From NCBI GenBank assembly GCA_947683425.1, contig CANTUQ010000070.1:1576001-1640000 (forward strand): a DNA stretch of 64,000 nt, read 5' to 3'. The translations under genes were made by a program, and so were the position numbers. The notes beneath the pieces were generated by a model. It was not told where the DNA came from and did not search any database. It saw only the letters and a program-made list of their open reading frames with translations. Source of the stretch: Excoecaria cochinchinensis (Eukaryota; Streptophyta; Magnoliopsida; Malpighiales; Euphorbiaceae). Of the stretch, positions 23,942 through 34,147 are shown one piece after another (the first letter of the stretch is position 1; every line of letters starts with the position of its first letter).

Positions 23942-24840
23942 AGTCTATTTATTTGGGCACATTGCAGCCGTTTGCATAGTGTCCTTTCTGTAGGCAATTG
24001 AAATATTTCACTCTTGAAACGTTTACCTTCCTTTTGCCTTTGGACCTTTCGTGATTATGTTTTACTTTTTTGCTTTTTAGGCTCCCGAGACTTTTCTTTA
24101 TCCCTACTTTTGAAGCTTCTTTTGTTGTTCTGATTAGAACTCATTCTATCAAAATGGGACTGTGCCATATGCACTTCGATATTGACCTTAATCGCTGTCA
24201 GTTAGTCCTCTCCAAACTCCAATTAACAAGCGACATCCTCAAATATCTTAATGCTTGTCCATATGAGTTAGTTACATCTCACATACTTCTAACTCTTGGA
24301 TAAGGAACGAATAACAGCTTGGACCTGCTGCTCATCAATCAACCTATAACCAATCTCACTAAGCTCACTTATCATTTTCATCTCTCATAGATATTTTCAC
24401 ATCGAATAATCAGACTTTTTCTGATAAGTATCAAATTTGATCACTAATGATTAAAAAACTTAGTTAGAGACACCACTCTGAACTTTTTTCGCAAATCTAT
24501 CCACAGATCCATTGTATTTTGATACTTGTAAAATTGCTTAGTGATATCATCATCTATTGCACTTAGCAAGATGATATGAGTAGTGAAATTGTTCATTTTT
24601 CATGCCACATAGGCATTTTGGTCCCGTCTATACTGGGATATTGTGCCATTCTTAGGTTCAGTCATAATCGAACTTAAGGGTTCAAGAGCCTCTTGCTCTT
24701 CAAGCACATACTGGATTCTCATACTATAAATTTCACAATTGTCACCATTCATCTTAATATCTTTATTAAGTTTTGCAACAATTGACTTAGAAGCAGTATC
24801 CTTTAGGATCCTCTGATCTCAAATGGAACAATGTTGCACA
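23942..24840 (-). pseudogene. Copia gag with zinc knuckle (decayed)
   Basis: The minus strand from about 24,840 gives MNGDNCEIYSMRIQYVLEEQ, DDITKQFYKYQNTMDLWIDL and later the zinc-knuckle KYFNCLQKGHYANGC (23,959-24,006). The knuckle keeps the second Cys, His and last Cys of C-x2-C-x4-H-x4-C, but the first Cys is Tyr. Several stops interrupt the frame. Confidence 0.78.
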
Positions 24841-25306
24841 ATATAAAAGGAGATAAGGCAATACATGCTATTTACTATGCATCTAAAATAAAAACCTAAT
24901 AAAGTTTTCAATTAGGCTTCAATTTGAAAAGGCTACTAATAGTATCCAATTACCCTCTTAGTCCTAATGTCCATCCTTACAAGTTAAAATTTTATGCATA
25001 GTAAATTTGAATTATTGGATTATTAAGATCTCAAACTTAAGAGTGAAATAATATTGGTTTAAATTTATTAAGTCTCTACTTAATAAACATGCAATTATTT
25101 TACTAATAAAATAGTGTAAGGCAATTAACAGTTAAACAAACACATTTATTATAAAGTTAAATGCCATCACAATAAATAAACGCATTCATTCAACCAATAA
25201 ATAAAATCCAATAATCCAAAATATGACACTCTTGTCAAATAACAATAGAAAACATAAATCCTATTTAATAAAATTAAACGCAAACCAAAATTGACACTCA
25301 TGTCAA

Positions 25307-25696
25307 CTAATATAGAAGTCTAGATTTTCGCAAAATCTTTCTTGACACTGCGACTGATTCTTTAACCATCTTCATCAATTCATTAGGTAACTCATAAGTT
25401 CGTTGATGATGCCATAGACGAGACACACTACGTCCACTTCTCAATTTTATCACAGATGTAGTGTTGCTCCTCAACACTCCTCTTTTAGCAACTCTAGCCA
25501 AAAAATGGATGATATATTTTCTATAAATTCTATCTCTAATGTACCAGGTAGTTTTCAACAACTCCCCGAGTTCTGGATGATATACAAAGGAGTCAGACAA
25601 CGCTTTGATTAGGACTCTGTCATCCTTTCTCATACTTAAACCACCTAACCAAATGTATTCCTGCATTTCTTCATGCATAATCATTATGTGATGCAC
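25307..25696 (-). other. 130-codon open frame in the copia leader, function unknown
   Basis: An Arg/Lys-rich frame between the PBS and gag, in a region where gag and pol themselves no longer have open frames this long. It starts at the first ATG after a stop. No domain is recognised: the middle contains YIRDRIYRKYIIHFLARVAK and the end KMVKESVAVSRKILRKSR. It may be a leader ORF, part of a captured transcript, or chance. Confidence 0.3.
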
Positions 25697-26099
25697 TATT
25701 GCATCAATGTTATCAGCTTAAAAAACTTTGCGCATCCTCAGATTTTGGACTTCATGCACCTTTGCATTCATCCGAGCAATACCTGAAGAGTACGAGGAAC
25801 CATAGGAATTCTTATCATCACCATTTCTGTAACACATCACAGAAACAAAAAGTAGTTAATACACTCATGTATAAACTCATATGATTGAAACACATTTCAA
25901 TCAACAATAAGGACATATCCTCAAAATTTTTCAAAATTATTTAAAGGTACAAAATACGTTTTCTATAATTTTATAATATTTTTAATAATTTAAAAATAAG
26001 AATTTATTTTCTGGTCATCAAAAAATTTTGGAAAAATAACCAAAAAATTAAAAATATTTTGAAAAATGGTTATGTAAAAAATTGGAGCTAATTCGGTGG

Positions 26100-26610
26100 T
26101 CGGAGCATGCCGTACGCGCCGACATGTGCCACTAGGGGAGGGATGATATTCCTACGTGCCATCACACACGCCTCCCACTATCCTGTATGTGTCACAGCCA
26201 CAGTGTGCCATATGTTGAATTATGGTTGGTCCACCTGTTGCCAATGTGGCAACCGTGGGATCGTCATCGCCATGTGGCTCGATACCTGTCAGAAACATAG
26301 AAAAAATCGATTGGGCCACGTGGCATCAGTGATATGTCACTGTGCTGACATGGCCCGACTTCATTCGTCCACGTGTCACCCCCTGACTGATCAACCTGGC
26401 GTCCAGGTGGCGCCTTGTGGACACGTCATCGCCGCGTGGCTTGATTTGGGTCAGCCACGTGGCAGAATCCGATTGGGTCACGTGTCCACAGTAACACATC
26501 AACATGGACCCGCGTTTGCGCGCATGTGGGCCACCGCCCACGCACACGAGCCCAATGTCTGGCAGTGCGTGCATGCCACGCGCCGTTTTCCCCACGAATT
26601 CTAAGCTCCA
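26100..26610 (-). promoter_or_regulatory. GC-rich copia leader with G-box (CACGTG) cluster and diverged tandem repeats
   Basis: A 500-bp GC-rich block in AT-rich surroundings. Four CACGTG cores lie within about 26,315-26,490, in contexts such as GGCCACGTGGCATC, TCCACGTGTCACC, AGCCACGTGGCAG and GGTCACGTGTCC. Related ACGTG/ACGTC words flank them. The stretch starting GTCATCGCCATGTGGCT (about 26,263) returns at about 26,426 as GTCATCGCCGCGTGGCT, a diverged repeat 163 bp apart. CACGTG is the core of plant G-boxes bound by bZIP and bHLH factors. Overlapping open frames on both strands are composition artefacts. Confidence 0.6.
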
Positions 26611-26884
26611 AATTTCTACCGATGGGGGGTTTTCGAAGTCTGTGATTTCAATGGTATGGTCAAATTTTACAAATCCCAATATCTAGTATAGCATTTTGAA
26701 CACCCTTATTCATTCCCTCGATTTACGGTGTACACATATACGATTTTATACCCAAAAAATATATACAAATATATATTTTAACACAAAAATGAATATATTG
26801 TGTTCACGTATCCTAGATCTACCAATTTTACATATAAAATTTTAGATTCAATTTTAGCCACATGCCAGGACACCAAAAATGTTT

Positions 26885-26896
26885 GCTCTGATACCA
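26885..26896 (-). other. Copia primer binding site (initiator-Met tRNA)
   Basis: Minus strand TGGTATCAGAGC lies one base inside the 5' LTR end. It is the standard complement to the 3' end of initiator-Met tRNA. Confidence 0.95.
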
Positions 26897-26897
26897 A

Positions 26898-27444
26898 TGA
26901 AAGGAAAATAACATGCCACATACATATATGGAGGTAACATAAATGGGTTATATGCTACCTACCTCTTGTAGCGTGGGTACTTTGGCGAAAGCATTAACAA
27001 GGATCCCTTCTGGTATAACTGGTCAGTCTGATATCCATGAGCGGGATAACGGCAACTAAACCACAGTCTAAAATCCTTTAGGAGTGAAAAGTAGGTGAGA
27101 GGAGAATCCAGCAAAGTTTCAGTATAAGAACTTTTTCTTATCTCCTCTTCTTATCTTTACCTTAGCCCTTATGGAGAGCCTTATGCTCTTAATTAGGAGT
27201 GCTATTAATTAAGGTAATTAATAGGACCTAATGGCAGTTATGAAATTAATGGGAATTAAATGGGCAGTTACAACTATTAATTAAGGAATTAATATGTAAC
27301 CTCCTTTATTTAATGCATTTAATTTAAGGGACAAACCCTTAATTAAAGGACGTAATATGAAACATTTTTCATACCTGTGTAATTTCCATATAGATATGGA
27401 TTCGGGTCCATATCGGGAGTCATGCGCATATTCAGACTCCATCA
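26898..27444 (-). repeat. 5' LTR of the copia element
   Basis: Starts TGAAAGGAAAATAAC at the PBS side and ends ACTCCATCA at 27,444, followed by the target duplication ATGAC. It carries about 25-30 bp (around 27,070-27,105) not present in the other LTR. Confidence 0.93.
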
Positions 27445-27449
27445 ATGAC

Positions 27450-27621
27450 AATAATAATAATAACGATAAACAAATAATAATAACAACAACAATGATATCA
27501 ATAATAACAACAAATATAATAATAATAACATATAACAACATTAATAATAATAATAATACAATAACAATGATAACAATAATAACAATAATAATAATAATAA
27601 CAATACTACAACAACAACAAC

Positions 27622-27656
<35 letters not shown>

Positions 27657-27669
27657 TACAACGACAACG

Positions 27670-27755
<86 letters not shown>

Positions 27756-28652
27756 CCAATGAAATTAAATAAATAAAAATGAGGAAGGTAAATAAACATG
27801 TAATAGAAAATAATAATATTTAGACATAAAATAAAAAATAAATTAAATTAAATTAAATAAATTGAGATAGCAAAAATAAATAGATTCAAAAATCTTTACC
27901 CTCAGATTTGATGATTTGGAAGCAAGATATCTCAATTTAGTTTCCCTTATCAAGATTCAAAAATAAACTCAAAGGGATTTATAAAAAAAAATCAAGAACA
28001 CAAAAAAACTAAAAAAATTGATTTTTTGAAGTTTGATGAGAAAACTCAAACTAAGAAAATTAATTTTTCTTCTTTAAGTTAATCCGAACTCACCAAATAT
28101 TTTCTAAATCTAAGAAAAAATCAATAAAGATGAAGAAAAAAAAATTTTCCTCTAAAAAATGGGGTTTTTCTCTCAAGAAAACCCTCTCCAAACTCTCCCC
28201 AAAAAATCTCCTTTTTCTCTCTTCAAAATATTCTATTTATACCCATTATCGAGAGAAAACACTAATTTAATTAGGAAAAAAAATCAAAAAACACTAGAAA
28301 ATGGGTTAAAAACCCACAAAAAGGCTAAAAAAATGATTTTCGACGGAAAATGCGGTAAAAGGGCCGCTGGCAGGCGACCAGGGGCGCTGGGCGCGCCTGC
28401 ATCCGCGCCTCGTACGTTGAGGTGCGGCCGCGAGTAGCTGAAAAGTATTTTTTTTTAAACATTTTTTGACAAAAGACTATCACTTTCAACCTCCCTTTTT
28501 TTATTTTCAAAATATATATTTTTTATTTTTTTTCTAAAAAAAATAATTTTGACAAGGAGACGATCGATCCTCTTTTTTTGCCGATGAGTCGGCCCTTATT
28601 TTTATCATTGGGTAATCTTGATCTTTGATCGCCTCGAGACCTAGTGTCTACA
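27450..28652 (-). repeat. 5' LTR of the Ogre-like element, outer part
   Basis: Resumes within the AAT/AAC microsatellite (to 27,752). It then runs through the A-rich region, the minus-strand TATA box (28,234-28,241) and a GC-rich island (28,360-28,440) to GTGTCTACA at 28,652. On the minus strand this is the LTR 5' end TGTAGACAC. Confidence 0.9.
28234..28241 (-). promoter_or_regulatory. TATA box of the Ogre-like 5' LTR
   Basis: Minus strand TATAAATA within GGGTATAAATAGAATATTTT. It is conserved at the same place in copies 1 and 2 and lies about 120 bp downstream of the GC-rich island. Confidence 0.65.
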
Positions 28653-30524
28653 CATACATATAATCCATTTGATAAGTTTGAACAATCATTACTTTATCAA
28701 ATTCACTAACAATCACTTACCAATTGCGTATACATTTACATGACATTAATCATGTGCATACTCATAACTACCACTTCAATTACTATTTTAATGACAATTA
28801 AAGCATAATGGTCAATTTAAAACCATATGTTCACTTATAATTCAAACCCCTTTTATCACCTCTTTACCATATTACATTTTATAGGACACTTATGATTTGC
28901 TCTATATCATTAACCAATTCCTAGTTAAAAACCATATAATCATTGGTTTAGACTTTCTATCAAAGATTCATGTTATACCTACATATATTACTTGATTAAA
29001 TATTAATTAAATCCTCAAGTGCACTCGTAACATATTAACTTATAATACTCCTTTGAAACTTACTATTTATGTGATACTCCTTAAATATTAATCAAAGTGT
29101 TACTCATAGCATATCATTTAAATTGCACATGATATCTTAACACAATTTCATACCCAAGCTTATACAATGTGATAACCAAACCATTTAAGTAACTTCAAAT
29201 CCAATTCATAGAATTTAATCTCATATTATGTTCAAAATCATTGAATAACTCATGCAATAACTATTAACCTACAAATACATTTCAATATTAGCATCATTTC
29301 AATTATTTCTTTAATCATGCTTAACTTCCTTTTTCATGTAATTCATAAATTAGAAATGCATCTAGATAGTTTAGCACGAAATAGAATACCGAAATAACAA
29401 AAGACCACAAAGCAGACAATCTATCCCGCTCGCGACAGAGCACAAACTTTAAAATTTATCTGCCTAAGGTATACCTTTATCGCGCTCGCAACAGAGCGCA
29501 ACCATGAGGAATGGGATAATTAATAGGTCATAATTACTTATAGTCTTATCACATTTGCATAAGAAATATATAGCTCATGTAATATCCAAATCACAAGTTC
29601 TTACACCATAGTCAAATTAGATTTATTCATATAGCATATTAGGTTTAATGCCTTAATCACAAATTATAATCATGTTATATAATTTCTCGTCATGAGTACT
29701 CATCCATATAGCAAATTATGCTCATAGTTTAATTTAGAATTAATCATCATATTAATTAATTCTTCATCATAAGAATTTATTCAATTCACATGTAATTTAA
29801 TTACATATCCTCATTGCCTAACCATTAAATAAGAACATTTAATTTCCCGACGTTTCTAAACACTTTGAAGCTAATTTGGAGGTGAACTGATTTTACGATG
29901 AATTGGTGAAAAGGGCAAACTTGCTCTAAAACACAGTGGTGTTTTATCAAAAGCACAGCTGTGCTCTCCAACTATTCGTCAATCTGATTTTCGAAAACAC
30001 AGCTGTGCTTTTCGGCCAGTCACCAAAAGCTACCAAAATTAATAAGTGCACAGCATAGGGCAGAATTTATTTACTGAATCTACCTGCATTTTTGAACTAA
30101 TAAACGACATTTTCAGACTAAATGGTCTCATAAAAAATTAATTCTCAGGATGTTAACTTTCTAATGACAAAATTTTAAGTCATTTAGAGCTGAAATCAGG
30201 GAGATATACCCAAATGTGTCCACATTGGTCCAAAGACACACCTGACAAATTTAGCTACTGTAATGGGAAATTTTGAGGTTCTTAGAGTCAGAAATAAATT
30301 ACCGCTATTTTTACAACATTTTTAGGCACAGATGTCACGGTTCTAACCCAATTTAAATCATGCATTTTGGAGTTGTAAAAATTGACTTATGCTAAAAAAA
30401 ATGACCAAAGGTCAATCAGACCCACCTAGGCAGATTTACACTTTAGAATTCAACAATCTTCAAACCAACTCATTTGACAAAATCAATTCACCAAATTTAA
30501 TCAAAACCAACATAACACATAAAC
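28653..30524 (-). mobile_element. Tekay-like LTR, second piece
   Basis: AT-rich, without genes. It holds two copies of TATC(C/G)CGCTCGC-ACAGAGC (29,423 and 29,478), which are 55 bp apart. Three near-palindromes of the type AAAACACAGCTGTGCTTTT lie at 29,927-29,944, 29,949-29,966 and 29,994-30,012. It is interrupted at 30,524 by the Tat element and resumes at 39,956. Removing that element and one TAAAC copy restores a smooth sequence. Confidence 0.5.
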
Positions 30525-31028
30525 TGATAACAATTAGATTTCTTGAAGTAATTCCTCGCTTGAATCACCTGAGAATATAATAAAATCATCGGGTATTCCG
30601 ACAAGGGAGATTTCGACGATCAAGTCAGTTAATTGACAAAGTAAAGATCTTGTGTCCAGAAATCCGAGAGAGATAAATGTACTTGATGGTTTCCTTTATA
30701 TAGAGCTATGTCAAATAGGAAATAATATCTCGAATAGGAGAAAATCACCTTAATCTCTTGATTGATGCTTGATTCCCATTTGTGAAGATTTATTGAGTGA
30801 TTCTTGGTACTTTCCATCATTGTAAGATAAGGATCTGCACAATATCTGGGAAATATTCGTTGATGATGGCTTTCCATAATCCATTATCGAACTATTAACA
30901 GAACCGGGCTATTGATATACCAAATGCCCAAATGAGCCCGGTTATTCACCTTTTAGAATGTAAGTTCGGCTTCTATCATGTGCTCGGGTCAACCATGCCG
31001 GTCTCTTGCTCAAAGAGTCCGGTCATCA
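30525..31028 (-). repeat. 3' LTR of the Tat element
   Basis: 504 bp. It differs from the 5' LTR at about 24 positions by hand alignment, nearly all C/T or G/A changes. The minus-strand TATA box TATATAAA is at 30,695-30,702. Confidence 0.95.
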
Positions 31029-31030
31029 TA

Positions 31031-31042
31031 AGTCCCCCCATG
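31031..31042 (-). other. Polypurine tract of the Tat element
   Basis: Minus strand CATGGGGGGACT, then TA, then the LTR start TGATGACC. The second Tat element at 51.4 kb has GGGGGGACTTA before TGATAACC at the equivalent spot. Confidence 0.8.
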
Positions 31043-31299
31043 ATAGATGACATTTATGTCATGAAGACGTGGATCCGACAATCAAAGAAAGCGCGTGAAT
31101 TTCAACTTTTCCCCTTTGAAGCTAGCTGTGTGCGTGACCCCTTGGAAAACGTGGCCAGTCTCTTCATTTGCTGTGATCCAATAGCTATGTCAAGTGCTGT
31201 AATGATGGCGCCTCTTTGATTACTGTATGCATATTAATTGCTGTCACCCAATCCAATCAGCGCATGCCACCTGTTCTCGTCTAATTGGTTCATTCTTCT

Positions 31300-31307
31300 T
31301 ATAAATA
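31300..31307 (+). promoter_or_regulatory. TATA box of the antisense gene
   Basis: TATAAATA lies about 218 bp upstream of the ATG at 31,525, with a CCAATCCAATCAG stretch about 45-55 bp further upstream. The second Tat element has a TATATATA-type box at a similar distance from its equivalent ATG. This suggests a true internal promoter facing away from the 3' LTR. Confidence 0.6.
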
Positions 31308-31524
31308 CCCATCCATTCTCCTTAGTTTCACTTTCATTTTCTCTCTGAATTTTGGGTAAATCTTGCGTTGCTCTTCTTCTTCTCCTCAATTTGCAGCCTC
31401 CTATTCTACCTTGCGAGTGTTCCTCTCCCCTTGTCTCAAGTCTTCTCATATTTTTTTATGCTTTGCCCAGATCTTCCTAACTTACAGGTTTGTACCTCAC
31501 CTTTTCTCCCTTTTTATTTTAAGA

Positions 31525-33373
31525 ATGAGTTGTTCTAAGAGTTCTTGGGAGAGGTTAAGAGTGGAGGTGGGCCTTGAACACGAAGATATTCCGGAGCCTC
31601 CAAGTACTAGCCAGCCAGTAAATTCAAAGAAGAAGGAGCCTAGGAGGAATCCTCGAGTTGGGAGTGTCAGCTCGGTCATAAGGAGCGGCGAGATGACGGA
31701 ACTCCAGGAGAGATTAGGGATTCCTGAAAGCTACACAATCCGAGCACCCGGACCCACCTCAGAGCAAACGCCAACTTCAATGGCCAAAAGACGATAGTAG
31801 TGTACGAGGCTGATTTCAAGGCCGGAATGAGCCTTCCTCCAACTATCTTCGAGGTCGAGCTGATGAATTATTATGGATTAACTATGGGCCAAATTCATCC
31901 AAACACTTGGCACACAATATCCGCCTTACAGATGTGGGCAGCGGATAACGAGATTAATCTGACAGTTAGGCTCTTCCGAGTTACACATGTGGTCGGACTT
32001 CGTGTATCGACCGAGGACCATAACTATGTATAGGCCCGAGCTGGCTATGGGATTTTCAAGGGCAACCCGGAGTCCTTAAAGAATTGGAAAAACCATTTTT
32101 TCATAGTGAAAAGCGACAAGAAATTCATGTTTCCAACCACTTGGGGTCGATATGTCAATAAGAATGATGATCCGATCTTGCTTACTGATGAGGAGGAAGA
32201 AGCTTTAACCAAATGGAGAGTATTGGCTCGGGATATGGTCGATATCAGAGACCAGCTCATGTCCGGATTGGACCGTACTGAATCATCTCGACCCCGAAGA
32301 AGAGGTATACCTTGTTATCAATTTCCCTATTCTAATACTTTATCATTGCTTAGTTTTTTGCAGAGATAAAGCGCCCCGAGAGACCGAGTATGGTCGAGAT
32401 GATGAAAGCCAAAAGGCAGAAGAAACTAGAAGGATTAGCCCCTGGCGAGTTTGTTCCCGAGGTTCCAGCCGAGGCCCCCGGGCAAAGCGCGACCGAGCAC
32501 GACCAACACAACAACCCAGATCCCGCTATAGGACAAGAAGACCCCTTGCCTCGAACTCCTACAACTGCGATTCCCCCAGCTGATCTTCAGACCCCTCCAG
32601 GGCCACGCTCTCCAGAGTTCGGTGATGCGGCTGGGCCGTCAAATCCCCGTTCAACGAAAAGGGACATGAGGGCTTTCGCCGAGGAGATATGTGACATCTG
32701 GAAGGAGGAGGGGAAAAACTACTCCGAGGACAACCCCATCTTCTTCGACTTCATACACCATCTGGCCTACGTCCCAAAAAGTATCAACCCGTTGTTTCGT
32801 TGGAAGGCCGATGATCTGGGTGAACCCCTTAAGAGGCACCAAGTACAGGTAAGCGTTTATGCGTTATGCCTTGCTCATTGTGTGGAGAATGCCACAAACC
32901 CTAACTTGTTTTTGTTTTGCACACAGGCTTCAATACTGAGCGGCGCAGTGATCGCGAAGATGAACAACCTGATCATGATGTGCAACCGAGAGGCACGGTC
33001 AGTTGCCGGGCACCACCTCAGGGCTAATGTTGCCAAAGATAAGCTGAAGGACTCTGAAAAGAGGGCCCTGGAAGCCAAGGTAAAGGTTACCGAAGCCTTG
33101 AATGAGGTTTTTGAAATGCGAAAGAAGATGGCCGAAGCCGAACAGAGGGATGCTGAGAGGGATGCCGAGCTGACCAGTCTCCGAGCTGAACTTGAAGAGT
33201 CCAAGAAAGGCCGAGCTGATATAGAGGAAAAATATGCAGACCTTGAGTACCGGTCACTAGAGGTGGCGGTCGACAAGTGTCTTGCTTTTAGTGAAAAATT
33301 GTCAGATGCTGTCAAACAGTGCCATCCGGATATGGATTGGTCCTGGTTGGATGAAGTGTATCTGGATGAATAA
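31525..33373 (+). pseudogene. Antisense gene of the Tat element (putative plant transposon domain, coiled-coil C-terminus)
   Basis: Exon 1 runs from ATG 31,525 to 32,304. Its N-terminal part contains RNPRVGSVSSVIRSGEMTEL. A core LPPTIFEVELMNYYGLTMGQ followed by IHPNTWHTISALQMW resembles the plant 'putative gypsy type transposon' family (Pfam Transposase_28). The end of the exon is DDPILLTDEEEEALTKW. Intron 1 is 32,305-32,363 (GT-AG, 59 nt). Exon 2 has a Pro-rich linker and a SINPLFRWKADDLGEPL block. Intron 2 is 32,849-32,926 (CAG|GTAAGC ... CACACAG, 78 nt, in frame without a stop). Exon 3 is a long heptad-type coiled coil (about 33,020-33,300) ending at TAA 33,373. One frameshift near 31,755 and a TAG at 32,031 break it. 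Function is unknown; proteins of this type are found in related plant elements. Confidence 0.75.
32305..32363 (+). other. Intron 1 of the antisense gene
   Basis: GTATACC...TTTTTTGCAG. The second Tat element has an intron at the same codon position (about 50,043-50,112, GTAAAC...TTTTTGCAG on its minus strand). After it both proteins resume alike: IKRPERPSMVEM here and MKRSSNPSIAEL there. Confidence 0.65.
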
Positions 33374-34140
33374 ACTTTGTACTTCTCTTTTAACTTTAAT
33401 GAAATTCGAATTTATTTTTGCTTGTATTTGCCGAACTCTTTAAATTTTCCTTTTGCACAATTTGAATGACATTTTGAATGTAATGACAAATCTGATAAGC
33501 TTTTTGATGAGTTGTAATTGAATGAACGAATGTTGTTATGACGCTGCTGCCAGACGAGCTCTTTTGGCTATGCTTGTACTTCGTATATCTTAATGAACAC
33601 AACCGAGCTCTTTAGTAAATAATGTAAGCAAAATGTTCTCGGGAGCTATAACCGAGCTTAATGAAAATCGACACTCTGGTCACGAAATGCTTGATGGCGT
33701 TATAGCCGAGTAAGTGTTAAAAATGTGCTCCATGCTGACTATGAGAATGTACGCCTCGTCGGCGGTAGTATTGAATGTACGCCTTGTCGGCGGTGGTATT
33801 GGATGTGCGCCCTGTCGGCTGTGGTATTGAATTGGTTGCTGAATGGCGAAAATGCCGAGTGGTAGCGACCCAAGTGCGGATAATCACCATAAAAGGCAGT
33901 TTTTTCATGAATATACCTCTTTTATTGACGTTTTTGCAAGTACAATTGCTATTGTGGCGAGAAAGCCGAGCTGAGTAAAATACAATAAATCAAAAAAATG
34001 CTTGATACCATAATAGCCAAGTGAGCTGTAAAACCACAGAACCGAGCTATTGATAGTAGGTCTTTAAGTTTCAAATGTTCCACGAGTGAGGGAGTATTTT
34101 TCCGGATGAATCCTTCAACCTGTACGCTCCCCCCTTAACC
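33374..34140. other. Spacer between the antisense gene and integrase
   Basis: No coding sequence is recognised. AATGAAATT and AATTTATT words just after the stop may serve as 3' end signals of the antisense gene. It contains a 28-bp tandem repeat (33,745-33,828) and dispersed GCCGAGCT/AGCTCGG words. Confidence 0.5.
33745..33828. repeat. Three tandem 28-bp repeats
   Basis: Units start GAATGTACGCCTCGTCGGCG at 33,745, 33,773 and 33,801. The third is the most diverged, starting GGATGTGCGCCC. Confidence 0.9.
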
Positions 34141-34147
34141 TCATGAA

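Larger units (their letters stand above)
19293..27444 (-). mobile_element. Ty1/copia retrotransposon, full-length but decayed
   Basis: LTRs of 518 bp (19,293-19,810) and 547 bp (26,898-27,444) both start TGAA-GGAAAATAAC and end TC(C)-TCA. The element is flanked by the exact 5-bp direct repeat ATGAC (19,288-19,292 and 27,445-27,449). The PBS is of initiator-Met type. The internal order gag, integrase, RT, RNase H is that of the copia superfamily. Every frame is broken by many stops. It sits in the microsatellite of an Ogre-like LTR, so it is younger than that element. Confidence 0.95.
7391..28652 (-). mobile_element. Ogre-like Ty3/gypsy retrotransposon, internally deleted, with a nested copia element
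   Basis: Read on the minus strand the order is: 5' LTR (28,652 to 18,012, split by a copia element), PBS (18,010-17,991), leader, gag remnant, 5' piece of RT, C-terminal half of integrase, minisatellite-bearing 3' UTR, polypurine tract, partial extra LTR, UTR piece, and 3' LTR (9,912 to 7,391). LTR ends are TGTAGACAC...GTCACA. The features match known Ogre/Tat-lineage elements: long LTRs, a tRNA-Arg-type PBS, GGGGGCAAC next to TGTAGACACC, and tandem repeats near the 3' LTR. Protease, RT core, RNase H and the integrase N-terminus are missing, so the copy is non-autonomous and dead. The expected 5-bp duplication is not found: the right flank is CATAC, and the left LTR has an abnormal start. Confidence 0.8.

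Noticed and set aside
26107..26686. 165-, 117- and 61-codon frames on both strands.
   Set aside because: Overlapping frames on both strands in the GC-rich copia leader, caused by repeats of GCCACGTGGC-type words.
31740..31800. Possible conserved programmed frameshift in the antisense genes, because both Tat copies change frame just before K(K)TIVVYEA.
   Set aside because: Alignment shows different lesions: the first copy loses one base before LRANA, the second loses one base after LRANTN. Two independent 1-nt deletions explain it better than recoding.
32875..33315. 146-codon minus-strand frame.
   Set aside because: Antisense shadow of the coiled-coil exon, Ser/Ala-rich as expected from such a shadow.
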